Shown: positions 38,293 to 47,164 of the stretch, piece after piece
Layout of the letters: each line of letters opens with the position of its first letter
How positions within the stretch are numbered: the first letter of the stretch is position 1
Assembly: GCA_945952585.1 (NCBI GenBank)
Contig: CAMFII010000006.1
Span: 1-64,000 of the forward strand
Direction: 5' to 3'
DNA length: 64,000 nt
Source of the DNA: an uncultured Rhodobacter sp.
Lineage (GTDB): Bacteria > Pseudomonadota > Alphaproteobacteria > Rhodobacterales > Rhodobacteraceae
The notes under the pieces: model-generated
What the model was told of the DNA's origin: nothing
Databases searched by the model: none
Seen by the model: the letters and a program-made list of their open reading frames with translations, nothing else
Made by a program: the position numbers and the translations under genes

Positions 38293-38556
38293 GTCGGAAA
38301 TCAGGTACCCAGCTCGAGACATCTAGGAAAACATCGACTGAAGCTCAGACCAGGAGATGTCCTTTCTTTTGCCCTTGAGCCTGACGGTCAGATGGGCTTC
38401 AGGATCGCGAAAGTTTACCTGTCCCGTTATGCCGATCAATCCGCGGAAGACTTTGTACGCGACGTTTATAGCCTGACGGCGGTGGACTCTCCCGCAGGGA
38501 ATGATCCTATCGATCCCATGCTGTTTCTAGCCGTACGTCTCGACATTTCGTTCTAG
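38293..38556 (+). pseudogene. Remnant resembling an AbrB/SpoVT-type antitoxin
   Basis: An open frame ending at TAG 38554-38556 reads LGKHRLKLRPGDVLSFALEPDG, close to the L-x-L-K-P-G-D-x-V-x-F core of AbrB/MazE-fold antitoxins, followed by a longer tail from MGFRIAKVYLSRYADQ. No start codon precedes the core; a TAA is at 38290-38292. It may be a decayed toxin-antitoxin gene; the later ATG (38392) gives only 54 residues. The toxin is not seen. Confidence 0.35.
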
Positions 38557-39347
38557 GCGGCAATCACACCTTCATTCTCGAAAACCTCGACATCAGTCAG
38601 GATGCGATCGCCACAGCAGAAACGGAGGATGTCACTTCGTCCTTCGACCGAGTTCAGCTTATCAATCGAGAATACTCGAACATTCTCCGGATAACGGCGC
38701 TCCAGGTCATTAACATGCAGATAATACTCGTCGTAGAATCGAGCAATGTGAGCTTCGAGGCTTGTCGAACCAAGATCATCGTAGGTTGGAAAACACTTAT
38801 CCCACCGGCGATCTGACACCCAACGACTGTCAGCTGAGCCGGACCAGTGGTTACGGCTATTATGTCTGACTGGCGTCACCGAGCTTGGACGCAGGAGACT
38901 GCGCAGAGCGGCCTTCACACTCTCAACCTTGGTCTGTGGTCGACGCGAAACGCTGAGTTTCCGGACGTAGCTCTCAATCACCTCGGCCCTGTCCCTACGA
39001 AGACAAGGAAACCTTGCCTCGGGAAACCGGCTCAATATCTGGTTGACATAGGGCAGGTAGTAGATCCCCACATCGCCGATGAGTTCAACTCGCGGAAGCG
39101 TATGCAACCGCTCCAGGGGCTCGGTCCGGCCCGGAGACGCCCGATCGACCGTCACCGCGCGCTCGCCACCATCAAGGATGGCCTGGAAATCCCGAAGCAG
39201 CGAAACAACCGTATCCTCGGCACCAGTCCAAGCCATCGCCGATGGATTGGCCTCGTGGAAACAGACCGCGTTTGACTGTGCATTGAGCAAAGCCGAAAGC
39301 GACTTGGTCCCGCAACGCCCGGAACCAAGGCCGAAAACCATCGACAT
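38553..39347 (-). CDS. Sulfotransferase family protein
   Basis: The 264-residue protein starts with GLGSGRCGTKSLSALL (about 5-20), the 5'-phosphosulfate loop of PAPS sulfotransferases. The middle (YLPYVNQILSRFPEARFPCLRRDRAEVIESYVRK) holds the region where the 3'-phosphate binding Arg/Ser would be. It likely sulfates a polysaccharide or lipid; the glycosyltransferase immediately upstream overlaps it by one base (TGATG), which argues for joint action. The ATG at 39347 is used. The catalytic residues could not be fully assigned. Confidence 0.75.
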   Translation of the reverse strand: MSMVFGLGSGRCGTKSLSALLNAQSNAVCFHEANPSAMAWTGAEDTVVSLLRDFQAILDGGERAVTVDRASPGRTEPLERLHTLPRVELIGDVGIYYLPYVNQILSRFPEARFPCLRRDRAEVIESYVRKLSVSRRPQTKVESVKAALRSLLRPSSVTPVRHNSRNHWSGSADSRWVSDRRWDKCFPTYDDLGSTSLEAHIARFYDEYYLHVNDLERRYPENVRVFSIDKLNSVEGRSDILRFCCGDRILTDVEVFENEGVIAA

Positions 39348-40354
39348 CAGATGTTCCGTTCGGTCTGCATTGACCCGACCTGCGGCAAAGGCACCGGCGC
39401 CGCCTGACGCTGCATGCGCAGTTCGTCCAGCGCCTTGGCTTGGCCCAGATACTTTGCCGCGACCAGCATGGCCTCTGCCGCTTCGCAAGTGCGTCCGCGC
39501 GCGACCTTGATGGCGGCGCTTGCCAGCTTGCGCCCTGCCCTAGCCCGATATCGCAAGGTCGTGGCCAGAGCAATTTGCTTCCGAGAAACAGGCGACGGCT
39601 CGTAATCCCGGTAGGCCACGGACATGCCGATGCGCATGTATCGGCGGAAGACTGCCCCAAGCGTCATCTCGCTCGGCTGGATGATGTGATAGACACAAGC
39701 CGACGGCAGATAAACGATGGCGTGCCCCAGTGTACTGATTTCCTTGGCCAGCGCTGTATCTTCACTCCCGCCCTGCCGCCGAGTTGCCGTGAAATTCAGG
39801 CGATCGACGTCGAAGCGGAGCCCTCCCAAGGCGACTCGCCTAACCATTAAATTGGCGCCTTTGATCTGGTGAAAAGCTACTTCCTGTTCGGACATGCTGA
39901 CCGGCGTGCAGCCCCAAGATCGTCCAGCATCGGTCAGATACTGAAGCCAAGCTGGCGGCGTGCCAGTCCAAGCGGGGCGAATCTGGCCGGCGAACACCCC
40001 CGCCTTAGGATGACGCTCGGCCGCGGCTACATAATGGAGTAGGCATTCCTGGGCTGGCAAGACATCATCGTCCAGAAACAGCAGAAGTTCGCCTTTGGCA
40101 GCGGCGATCCCGGTGTTCAGTGCAAATGACTTGCCGCGGCGGGCTTCGCAAATCACAGATGCGTCTAGGCTGTCACTAGCCGACCGCATCAACTCGATTG
40201 TCCTGTCGGTGCTGCCATTATCAACAAGGATGAACTCTGCGCCCCCGGGAGGGATTGCCAGCGACCGCAATTCGGAAAGTGTTCGCTCTAAAGTGTCGGC
40301 GCCATTGAATGATGGAAGAATAATCGAGATCTTAGGTCTGTTTTGGCTACCCAT
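39347..40354 (-). CDS. Glycosyltransferase family 2
   Basis: The 335-residue soluble enzyme starts with KISIILPSFNGADTLERTL (about 8-26) and has a DxD-like LLLFLDDDVLPA (about 91-102), then GGSEDTALAKEI (about 200), the GT-A fold of GT2 enzymes. The C-terminal part is basic. Sugar donor and acceptor are unknown. It is translationally coupled to the sulfotransferase gene (TGATG). It is not the processive enzyme; that is at 42138-43961. Confidence 0.85.
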   Translation of the reverse strand: MGSQNRPKISIILPSFNGADTLERTLSELRSLAIPPGGAEFILVDNGSTDRTIELMRSASDSLDASVICEARRGKSFALNTGIAAAKGELLLFLDDDVLPAQECLLHYVAAAERHPKAGVFAGQIRPAWTGTPPAWLQYLTDAGRSWGCTPVSMSEQEVAFHQIKGANLMVRRVALGGLRFDVDRLNFTATRRQGGSEDTALAKEISTLGHAIVYLPSACVYHIIQPSEMTLGAVFRRYMRIGMSVAYRDYEPSPVSRKQIALATTLRYRARAGRKLASAAIKVARGRTCEAAEAMLVAAKYLGQAKALDELRMQRQAAPVPLPQVGSMQTERNI

Positions 40355-40946
40355 TCTTCCTCCCCATTCACTCGATTGGCCGATACATCACGCAGGCCCG
40401 CTTTAGGCGTCGCGACCGAAACCCGATTGGCCATCCCTCCAATGCCCAGTATGACCGCATTGTGGCCAAAGCATGACCAATTTCTTAGCACAAAGGGTAT
40501 CTGGCACCGAAAACGCGCGGATCGCCACCGAGCGCTTGGCGAAAGCAGCCTGCCGCCTATCGGGCGGATTGTGCGGCCGTAGAGTAGGACTGGTGGCGAA
40601 CGGGAGCTTCGGGAGCACCCAAACCCATTCGCCGCCAGCTCTGCCACGGGCTAGAGCAGACTGAAGTCCACCCCGCCAGCCTCCTAGTGGTATCCCTGTG
40701 GCATGGGTTCCAATACCTTGGCGGCCGCTCTTTCATGTCTCTGAAAAATCGACAGATTTGCGTCTGCCAGTTAACCGTTGCCAATCGGTAAACGGTCCCA
40801 TTCCATGGTCGTGCGACCGCCGTATTCCCGTCCAATTTAGACGGCCTTGTTGACCTCTAGGGAACGGGCGCGTGATCCAGCGTGAGGCTTTTGCAAAGAG
40901 GCCGAAGCCGGATCCATCCGCCGAAAACACAAGGACGGATCGAGAA
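40355..40946. other. Long intergenic region with repeat and operator-like sites
   Basis: No gene is supported in 592 bases. It contains repeat copy 1 (40588-40675, separate entry), a TTAACC-N10-GGTAAA element at 40771-40793 similar to sites before the sulfatase gene, and likely divergent promoters for the glycosyltransferase and the small secreted protein. Confidence 0.45.
40588..40675 (+). repeat. 88-base direct repeat, copy 1 (HNH gene tail)
   Basis: Identical to 46862-46949 except for two bases (86 of 88). On the minus strand it contains the last codons and the 3' flank of an HNH endonuclease gene (GVDFSLL then stop). Here only the tail survives, since the codon frame upstream of it is interrupted by a TAG. 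Confidence 0.9.
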
Positions 40947-41249
40947 ATGCAAAGCAGGAACGGCCTGTCGCGTCTGGCGGTTATTGGCCTGGTTGCCGGA
41001 GCCTTGGCAACGTCTATCCCGACGCAGACGCGTGCAGGCGAAGACCAGTTGGCGCCAACTCAGGCGGTCGTTCGGGTAATCAAGGCACCGCAGAGCAAAC
41101 CGATGAAATTCGACTGGCTGGCAGATCGAGGCAGGTCCCTGCGCCCGACACTTGTGTCTGACGAGAAACCGGCACGACAGATCGGAACGGGAAGCTGGAT
41201 CTGCTCACCGGCGGGGTTCGGGAAGAAGTCGCGCTGCTATTCCAACTGA
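40947..41249 (+). CDS. Small secreted Cys-containing protein
   Basis: The 100-residue protein has a signal peptide (to about TRA-G, residue 30), a charged mature part and a C-terminal block GSWICSPAGFGKKSRCYSN with two Cys that could pair. I recognise this C-terminal pattern from small Rhodobacteraceae proteins without known function. The ATG at 40947 has AAGGA upstream. It is divergent from the glycosyltransferase gene and convergent with the GH26-like gene. Confidence 0.65.
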   Translation: MQSRNGLSRLAVIGLVAGALATSIPTQTRAGEDQLAPTQAVVRVIKAPQSKPMKFDWLADRGRSLRPTLVSDEKPARQIGTGSWICSPAGFGKKSRCYSN

Positions 41250-41250
41250 C

Positions 41251-42141
41251 CTAGGGCGTGACGCGCTTGTTGATCCGCCAGTCCGGCAGTCCAAGCCCGT
41301 TCGGCCAGGGATGCACCTCACGCTGATTGTAGTACACCACCCCGACGATATTGGGGAATTCGGGGCGAGCGACGCGCACGCTGTTCTCCCAGGCATCGAC
41401 ATAGGCCTGGTCGCCTGAATAGCCAAGTTCTGCAATGACAACAGGCTTGCCGAAGGCAGCCGCCCGGGCATAGCGCGGCCCCATAACATCGGCGTAACTC
41501 TGATCGCGATCAAAGTTCAACTCATCGTAAGCCTGTAGCCCGAAGACAGAAATACCGACAAGATCGACGTAATCGTCGCCCGGATAGTAAGCCTCCATTC
41601 CGGGTTCGCCACGTGGCGACCACATGACAGTGATCTGAGGTGCTGCCTTGCGACAGATCGTTACCATGCGCTGATAAGCAGCGATGTAGTCTTTTGGCTG
41701 CCAATTCGACCAGATGAAGACGCCGTCCTTGGCCTCCATCTCGTGGCCCCAACGGATGGTCACCGGGCTCTTCAGCCCTGCAATAGTTCCGCAGATCGCT
41801 TCCATGTTCTTGTCGAAACTGCCATCCGCAATGCCTTTGCGCAGGTCATCCGGCGTGTTCCGCTCGCTCTTGGTCCAAGTCCAAGGTTCGATCGTGATGA
41901 GCAAAGCGCGATTGCGGGCGAGCGCATAGGCATCGGCCTCGTTCAGCGACGGCAAATAGACATCCTGCCAGGGCAGAAACAAATGTTCGATCACGGGTAC
42001 CGGATCGTTGGCGAAGTCCCCGCCGGGGTCATAGGCGCCGAATGGCAGAGTGCCGGGCGGCGCCGCTACTGCCGGGCCGCCAGCAAAGGCAAGCGCGACG
42101 AGCGCCGCATGCGCTGTCGTTCGAAGGAATGCGTCTTTCAA
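41251..42141 (-). CDS. Secreted glycoside hydrolase, GH26-like
   Basis: The 296-residue protein has an N-terminal signal (Ala-rich, to about AVAA-PPG, residue 28). It carries the clan A signature: IRWGHEME (about 138-145; the Glu is the likely acid) and VIAELGYSG (about 246-254; the Glu is the likely nucleophile), with VGVVYYNQ near the end. It resembles family 26 beta-1,4-mannanase/glucanase enzymes. A TTG start at 42141 overlaps the stop of the GT2 gene (TTGA), so the hydrolase is made with the synthase and probably trims or edits its product. Confidence 0.72.
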   Translation of the reverse strand: MKDAFLRTTAHAALVALAFAGGPAVAAPPGTLPFGAYDPGGDFANDPVPVIEHLFLPWQDVYLPSLNEADAYALARNRALLITIEPWTWTKSERNTPDDLRKGIADGSFDKNMEAICGTIAGLKSPVTIRWGHEMEAKDGVFIWSNWQPKDYIAAYQRMVTICRKAAPQITVMWSPRGEPGMEAYYPGDDYVDLVGISVFGLQAYDELNFDRDQSYADVMGPRYARAAAFGKPVVIAELGYSGDQAYVDAWENSVRVARPEFPNIVGVVYYNQREVHPWPNGLGLPDWRINKRVTP

Positions 42142-43961
42142 CCTAGTTTTTCCCCATCCTCGGGTGCCGAATACCAGTTCAGGTCGAACTTGTAGTAAAT
42201 CTGCCCCTGTCCGCTGCCAGCACCGGCTACAACGTAGAGGGGTTTCACGACCTGAACGTGGCCCAGTCCCACGGCCAGCGAGTTTACGCCTTCCGGTATC
42301 CGCTCGACAAAAGTAAATCCAGTCAGTCCAACGAGCGACATCGCGAGAGCGAACTGCTGGGCGGCGACAGATCGAGTGACTGACCACCCGTTCTCGATGT
42401 AGTGACGCATGATAGTTACAACGATTGCCGCCACGTAGAACAGGCCGTTGATCATCGCAAGGAGGTAAAATCCGCCTGCCGTCTGAACTCCCCCGACAAA
42501 CAGGACTGTGAGGAGGCAACTCGCGGCAAGAACCGCATAGACAGCCAGAACCTTCACTGGAATGCTGCCTGTAGCGGCCTCGCCCTTGGGCGTAATCCGG
42601 AAATCGACAAAGCGGCCCGAAATCCGGTCTCTGACTGCCATGAGGCATCCCCACAGCGCCCACGGCCATTGCAGAGGCACGAACAATGTCTTTTCCCAGC
42701 TAAGGACGGGCGCGTCGACAGGGCGGAAAAACCCGTCGGCCCTCATCGCGTAAGCCATAGCGATCACGACGAGCACCGACGGAGCCGCATGCAGGGCATA
42801 TCCGGGAAATGTTACGTTTGCGAATGTGGTATCGGTCAGAAGCGCAATCAGCGGCATCAGGAACATGGCCGCCAGCGTGATGGTCGCCAGCGGATAGTAG
42901 AGTTGACAGAACAGGAACTGGGCCTTCAACCGTCCAGGCAATCTGGGAAGGTATCTGGGCGTGTACATCAAGAGCAGCGTCATCAAGCTGCGCGACCACT
43001 GGAATTCCTGGGTCACCATATCGGCCACAGTCGCCGGTCCGTCACCGATTGCAATTGCATCGATCGCATGGACACCGCGCCATCCGCCGGCGTTAAGGAT
43101 CATCGTCGTGGAATGGTCCTCTGCCAGTTCCGGACCAAGGCCGCCAACGTCCTTCAGCGCTTTTGTCCGGACAGCATAATGAGATCCGATGCACATCGGT
43201 GCAAAGCCATTGGCATAGCCGGATTGGAGGACGCCATGGAACGGGCTCTCCATCTGCAAACGGGTTCGCGCCGCCCAATTGCCTCGCGCGTTTGAAGAAC
43301 AAATGCTAGGCGCACTGACATAGCCAACGGCCGGGTCCGCAAAGGGGCGCAGCATTTCAATCAGGTAGCCCGGCTGCGGAACATGATCGGCGTCAAGCTG
43401 AACGACGATGTCGTAGTTCTCGTAACCCCAATTGTCATAGAAGAAGGCGAGATTGCCCTCTTTGCAGCGTGTCCGACGCGGCCAGACCTTGCGGTGATAG
43501 TCATCACGCCCTTGTCTGGTTGAGATCATGACCCCGCGGCTTTCACACCAGGCGCGGGTCGTGGGCGACGGGTCTTCGTCCGCGAGCCAGACATCGTGCG
43601 GATAGTCCTGCGCGAGCATTGCTTCAAGCGTCTTGCGCACCACAGCAAAGGGTTCGGAAGGAGTCTTGGTGACGACCATCGCCACACGCCAAGCGCCCGG
43701 CACGGGATCGGGCGCGACCGAACGTACCGCCCGAATGAAGAAAACGACAAAGTAGATTTCCAGCAGCGTCAACCACACGAGTATCACGCTGACCGGACCA
43801 TAGCGCCACAAGCTTCCAACATGCTCGGGCTGAAGCCACCACTGCCAGAAGAAGACAAGCGCCACGGCCCACAAGACCAGCAGGATCTGGTACTTCAGTT
43901 TGGCCTTGCCGGTGATGATCCGCTCAAGGAACAGGCGAGGCGCTTCAGGCTTGGATTGCAT
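42138..43961 (-). CDS. Membrane-bound processive glycosyltransferase (GT2, cellulose-synthase-like)
   Basis: The 607-residue protein has N-terminal membrane helices (about 24-75), a cytoplasmic GT-A domain with VVQLDADH (DxD, about 186-193), AEDHST (about 275, the TED-like catalytic Asp) and QEFQWSRS (about 318-325, the Q-x-x-x-W motif), and C-terminal helices (about 345-600). Such synthases polymerise a sugar at the membrane and push it out. The polymer is not identifiable; cellulose, mannan or mixed glucan are options. No BcsB-like partner is present. It overlaps the 90-residue gene by 17 bases and the GH26-like gene by 4. Confidence 0.85.
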   Translation of the reverse strand: MQSKPEAPRLFLERIITGKAKLKYQILLVLWAVALVFFWQWWLQPEHVGSLWRYGPVSVILVWLTLLEIYFVVFFIRAVRSVAPDPVPGAWRVAMVVTKTPSEPFAVVRKTLEAMLAQDYPHDVWLADEDPSPTTRAWCESRGVMISTRQGRDDYHRKVWPRRTRCKEGNLAFFYDNWGYENYDIVVQLDADHVPQPGYLIEMLRPFADPAVGYVSAPSICSSNARGNWAARTRLQMESPFHGVLQSGYANGFAPMCIGSHYAVRTKALKDVGGLGPELAEDHSTTMILNAGGWRGVHAIDAIAIGDGPATVADMVTQEFQWSRSLMTLLLMYTPRYLPRLPGRLKAQFLFCQLYYPLATITLAAMFLMPLIALLTDTTFANVTFPGYALHAAPSVLVVIAMAYAMRADGFFRPVDAPVLSWEKTLFVPLQWPWALWGCLMAVRDRISGRFVDFRITPKGEAATGSIPVKVLAVYAVLAASCLLTVLFVGGVQTAGGFYLLAMINGLFYVAAIVVTIMRHYIENGWSVTRSVAAQQFALAMSLVGLTGFTFVERIPEGVNSLAVGLGHVQVVKPLYVVAGAGSGQGQIYYKFDLNWYSAPEDGEKLG

Positions 43962-44217
43962 CGGAAATCTTAAGTCCCAAGAAGGAGCGCAGGACGATCG
44001 ATCGGTTCGTTGCGGAAAAGGCGGATTGCACCGCCCCGAACCAGGTCGGTCTGCTCAGCACGGACAAGTGCGATTTAACCCGGTGCGCATAGCGCATCGA
44101 TCGGGCTCGAAGCCGCGACGAGGGTTGCTCCATCAGTGGCAGGCCACCAAACAGCGAAATCCTCAGCAGATTCCTGAAGTCCGGCGCCAACACCTGCACC
44201 AAGCGCAAGGCCGTCAT
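43945..44217 (-). CDS. 90-residue protein of unknown function in the exopolysaccharide operon
   Basis: The frame begins ATG 44217 one base after the epimerase stop and overlaps the GT2 start by 17 bases, so it is tightly packed in the operon. The sequence is basic (MTALRLVQVLAPDFRN, then RSMRYAHRVKSHLSV, ending GLKISDAIQA), without signal peptide or clear membrane segment. I recognise no domain. The packing argues that it is real and perhaps a synthase accessory. Confidence 0.6.
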   Translation of the reverse strand: MTALRLVQVLAPDFRNLLRISLFGGLPLMEQPSSRLRARSMRYAHRVKSHLSVLSRPTWFGAVQSAFSATNRSIVLRSFLGLKISDAIQA

Positions 44218-44218
44218 A

Positions 44219-45241
44219 TCAAGCAACCTCGGCCACCGGCACGCGATGCATTCCCAGCTCACGCCGGAAATGCTCGATGGTTAGGTCAAGACCTTCGGAA
44301 AGCGCAATCTTCGGCAGCCAGTCAAGACACATCCGCGCGCGGGTGATATCCGGCTTGCGCTGCTTCGGATCGTCTTTCGGAAGCGGGCCGAAGATCATCC
44401 GCGATCGCGATCCGGTCTTGGCAAGCACGATCTCCGCGAGTTCAATGATCGTGAACTCGCCCGGATTGCCCAGGTTGACCGGCTCAGTGACGTCAGAAGC
44501 CATCAGACGGATCAGCCCTTCTACCAGATCATCAACGTAGCCGAACGAGCGGGTCTGCTTGCCGTCGCCGTAGAGGGTGATATCGGCGCCTGTCAGTGCC
44601 TGCACAACGAAGTTTGACACGACACGCCCGTCATCAGGGCTCATGCGCGGTCCGTAGGTGTTGAAGATACGGGCGATCCGAGTTTCAACACCCTGGTGCG
44701 CGCCAAACTCCCAAAACAGCGTCTCGGCCGAACGCTTGCCTTCATCGTAGCAGGCCCGGGGACCGACGGTATTGACGTTGCCCCGATAGCTTTCCGGCTG
44801 GGGCGAGATTTCCGGATCGCCGTACACCTCTGACGTCGAGGCCAACAGGATGCGCGCACCCTTTTGCTTCGCCAGGTCCAGCAGATTCAGGGATCCGACC
44901 ACGCAGGTTCGAAACGTATGGATGGGATCGGCCTGATACAAATCCGGCGACGCCGCGCATGCGAGGTTGTAGATTTCGTCGATTGGCCCGTCGAACTGCA
45001 GCGGATCGACGATGTCCGCCTCGATGAACCGAAACTGCGGATTGTGCTGCAACTCAGCAAGGTTTGACCGCCGGCCAGTCAAGAGGTTGTCCAGCGCGAT
45101 CACATGATGACCCGTCCGAACAAGTCTCTCGCAAAGATGCGACCCGACAAATCCTGCTCCGCCTGCGACAAGAATGGTCTTGGCCTTGGGGTTATGCAGA
45201 GAGAAGTCAAAATTATCAGTGAGGTTAAAATTTCCGTCCAC
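44219..45241 (-). CDS. NAD-dependent sugar epimerase/decarboxylase, UDP-glucuronate decarboxylase-like
   Basis: The 340-residue SDR enzyme has the NAD loop [14 protein letters not shown] (about 25-38), [10 protein letters not shown] (about 130-139), the catalytic YxxxK in CYDEGKR (about 158-164) and [12 protein letters not shown] (about 198-209), as in UXS, which converts UDP-glucuronate to UDP-xylose. Other 4,6-dehydratase relatives cannot be excluded. GTG at 45241 has GGAGAG four bases before it; a longer frame runs to ATG 45328 without a ribosome site. It leads the operon with the 90-residue protein, the GT2 synthase and the GH26-like hydrolase. Confidence 0.85.
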   Translation of the reverse strand: MDGNFNLTDNFDFSLHNPKAKTILVAGGAGFVGSHLCERLVRTGHHVIALDNLLTGRRSNLAELQHNPQFRFIEADIVDPLQFDGPIDEIYNLACAASPDLYQADPIHTFRTCVVGSLNLLDLAKQKGARILLASTSEVYGDPEISPQPESYRGNVNTVGPRACYDEGKRSAETLFWEFGAHQGVETRIARIFNTYGPRMSPDDGRVVSNFVVQALTGADITLYGDGKQTRSFGYVDDLVEGLIRLMASDVTEPVNLGNPGEFTIIELAEIVLAKTGSRSRMIFGPLPKDDPKQRKPDITRARMCLDWLPKIALSEGLDLTIEHFRRELGMHRVPVAEVA

Positions 45242-45735
45242 GTTACTCTCCAGCCCGGCCGTGCTCACCAGCCTCGGGCTGATGGCCTCCGGACGGCACA
45301 TTTCACCATGCACGGCGTCCGGCCGCATGATGCGAAGCCGAATTCATACTAACCCCCGCTGCGTAATATGTGGGCAGTCTTGAAAGTGTCAATTCCATGA
45401 CCGCATCACATTTCGCGCACAATCTGTTTACGAGGCGTTCAGGGTGAGTGGCCCCCCGGGAAAATCCCCGTCATACTTGGCGGAAGAAGCCTCAAGACCG
45501 GGCATTTCGCGCGACCTTCAATCCATCGCAGCATGTAGGTAACGCCCAACTCATTGCTTTAGCTTTATTTTTTCGTCCTTTCGTCCGACGAGCCACCGGA
45601 TGGAAAGATCGGGAACACTGTTGTTTAGAATTGGCAACGATCAACGCAGCCCTTGATGTTGTGGCCGGCGGTGCAAGCGTGCTATCGCTCGGGGCGTTGA
45701 TTGTGGCGAAATTCAGCCATCTAGGGGTCAAGACT
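45242..45735. other. Divergent promoter region of the exopolysaccharide operon and the VPLPA-CTERM gene
   Basis: No gene is supported; a plus-strand frame is open across it but has no family-like content. GTTTACG at about 45427, G/C-rich patches and an AT-rich stretch at about 45553-45590 are seen. It must contain the promoters of both flanking genes. Confidence 0.4.
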
Positions 45736-46485
45736 ATGAAATCGGCTTATACGGTTGCTGTTGTTTCGATGCTCGCTCTGCCGACGGCAGGTTCTGCCGC
45801 AACCATTTCGATGACCGAGGTGTCGGGCGGACAATACTCCGCATCCCTCGTGGCGACCGGTTCGGCAGCATGGTCCGCAGTTGACCAGACCAAGAGCACC
45901 CAGCTACCAAACGGCTCCTCCTGGTCGGTCACCGCCGAAACTCTACCGAACGCCAAGTATGGAATCGCCCCTGGTGAGGTTTCCGATCCCTGCCTCTATG
46001 CATGCTCGCCATTCTATGGCGGCGTATATGGAACCCCTTCGGCCATTGGCGCTCCAGGTTGGGAGACGACCTCGTTCTTCACCGTCTTCGCTCCTCTGGT
46101 AGGGGAATCGACCTGGATGCACGAGGCAGTTCTGAACTTCACGAAGGTTCAAAACTCGCTTTCGCTGCTTTGGGGCTCCCCCGATCAGTCAAACCTCCTA
46201 GAGCTCCTGCTGGGGGGTAAAGTTGTCGCAAGCTTCTGGGGAGCGGATTTCGACTGGTTCGGCAGCGGCATCGTGAACACCCCGGGCAGCGGGGCAGCGC
46301 TGCTCAAGCTGTCGGGCTTGAACTTCGACGGCCTCCGCTTCGCGGCCTGGACGAACGAAGGATCGTTCGAGTTCAGCAACGTGACAACCAGCCCTGTCCC
46401 CCTGCCGCCAGCCATGCTGATCCTTTCAGGCGGACTCGCAGCGTTGATGGCCGTATCGCGGAAGTCTCGCCGCAAGGACGCGTGA
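45736..46485 (+). CDS. VPLPA-CTERM sorting domain protein
   Basis: The 249-residue protein has an N-terminal signal (to about GSA-AT, residue 21), a body with few charged residues and a C-terminal sorting tail: SPVPLPPAMLILSGGLAALMAVSRKSRRK (about 218-246), the VPLPA motif, one membrane helix and a basic stretch. Exosortase systems cut such tails and attach the protein at the surface. The body has DPCLYACSPFYGG and WGSPDQSNLLELLL, which recall extracellular Npun/PEP-CTERM domains. It lies divergent from the polymer operon, where exosortase targets are often found. Confidence 0.8.
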   Translation: MKSAYTVAVVSMLALPTAGSAATISMTEVSGGQYSASLVATGSAAWSAVDQTKSTQLPNGSSWSVTAETLPNAKYGIAPGEVSDPCLYACSPFYGGVYGTPSAIGAPGWETTSFFTVFAPLVGESTWMHEAVLNFTKVQNSLSLLWGSPDQSNLLELLLGGKVVASFWGADFDWFGSGIVNTPGSGAALLKLSGLNFDGLRFAAWTNEGSFEFSNVTTSPVPLPPAMLILSGGLAALMAVSRKSRRKDA

Positions 46486-46924
46486 CAGTTCTAAATAGGT
46501 AGCTTCTTCGACCATCCCTGACCTGCATCAGGAATGCGAGCTGCCTTGTCTGGCTGCGCGGACCTCCAAGTTCGATTTCTTCCCTCAGGTGACCGGCAAT
46601 CCGGTTCGATGCTGCGCGCCTCGGCGTTCTATTGATGACAGAGGTCGTCTGCGGAGCCATGACTGAAGCAATGTTCGCAGGCGAACGTTTTGTGATCAGC
46701 GGGTTGTTCGGCAGCGCGCCTGTCATCCTTTGTGGAGTGGTTGATGTCTGGCCGACTAAGCCAGGATCAACACTCGGGTCGGATGAAGAGAGGGCTTAGC
46801 CGGTAACGTTGCGGTTCGGTGGTGCAAAGGGCACGCGTCCTAACGAGGGGACCACTGCACTGACTGGTGGCGAACGGGAGCTTCGGGAGTACCCAAACCC
46901 ATTCGCCGCCAGCTCTGCCACAGG
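46486..46924. other. Intergenic stretch with the 3' flank of the HNH remnant
   Basis: No gene is seen between the VPLPA-CTERM gene and the HNH remnant. Repeat copy 2 begins at 46862. The rest has mixed composition and a short hairpin-poor AT content; it may be scar tissue from past insertions. Confidence 0.4.
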
Positions 46925-46949
46925 CTAGAGCAGACTGAAGTCCACCCCG
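46862..46949 (+). repeat. 88-base direct repeat, copy 2 (HNH gene tail)
   Basis: This copy is contiguous with the HNH remnant (46925-47160) and so shows what the repeat is: the end of the gene and its 3' flank. It lies in the same orientation as copy 1 at 40588, 6.3 kb away. Confidence 0.9.
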
Positions 46950-47160
46950 TAAGCAGCCGCTTCCCAGTCATCGTGCTTGTTATCGGCACGAGACCCCGCT
47001 TCCAGATGCTCGGGGTTGATGCAGAGCGCGGTATGGCACCGATGACGAACGACCGTGTCAAACCCGATCGCCGTCTCGTTCGCCACGCAGAAGATGAAGC
47101 GGTACCCTCAGCCCAAAATCTGTCCAAAGATCGGGGAGTAGCTCAGATTGATGGTCCACC
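46925..47160 (-). pseudogene. HNH endonuclease remnant
   Basis: Read on the minus strand, one frame gives VRHRCHTALCINPEHLEAGSRADNKHDDW and ends GVDFSLL-stop. The H-R-C...C-I-N-P-E-H-L pattern is the zinc-binding HNH core of small mobile-element nucleases. The upstream part (MDRFWAEG from ATG 47127) is in another frame, and a TGA interrupts the core frame at its left end. It is a frameshifted, probably inactive gene. Confidence 0.75.
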
Positions 47161-47164
47161 GAGA

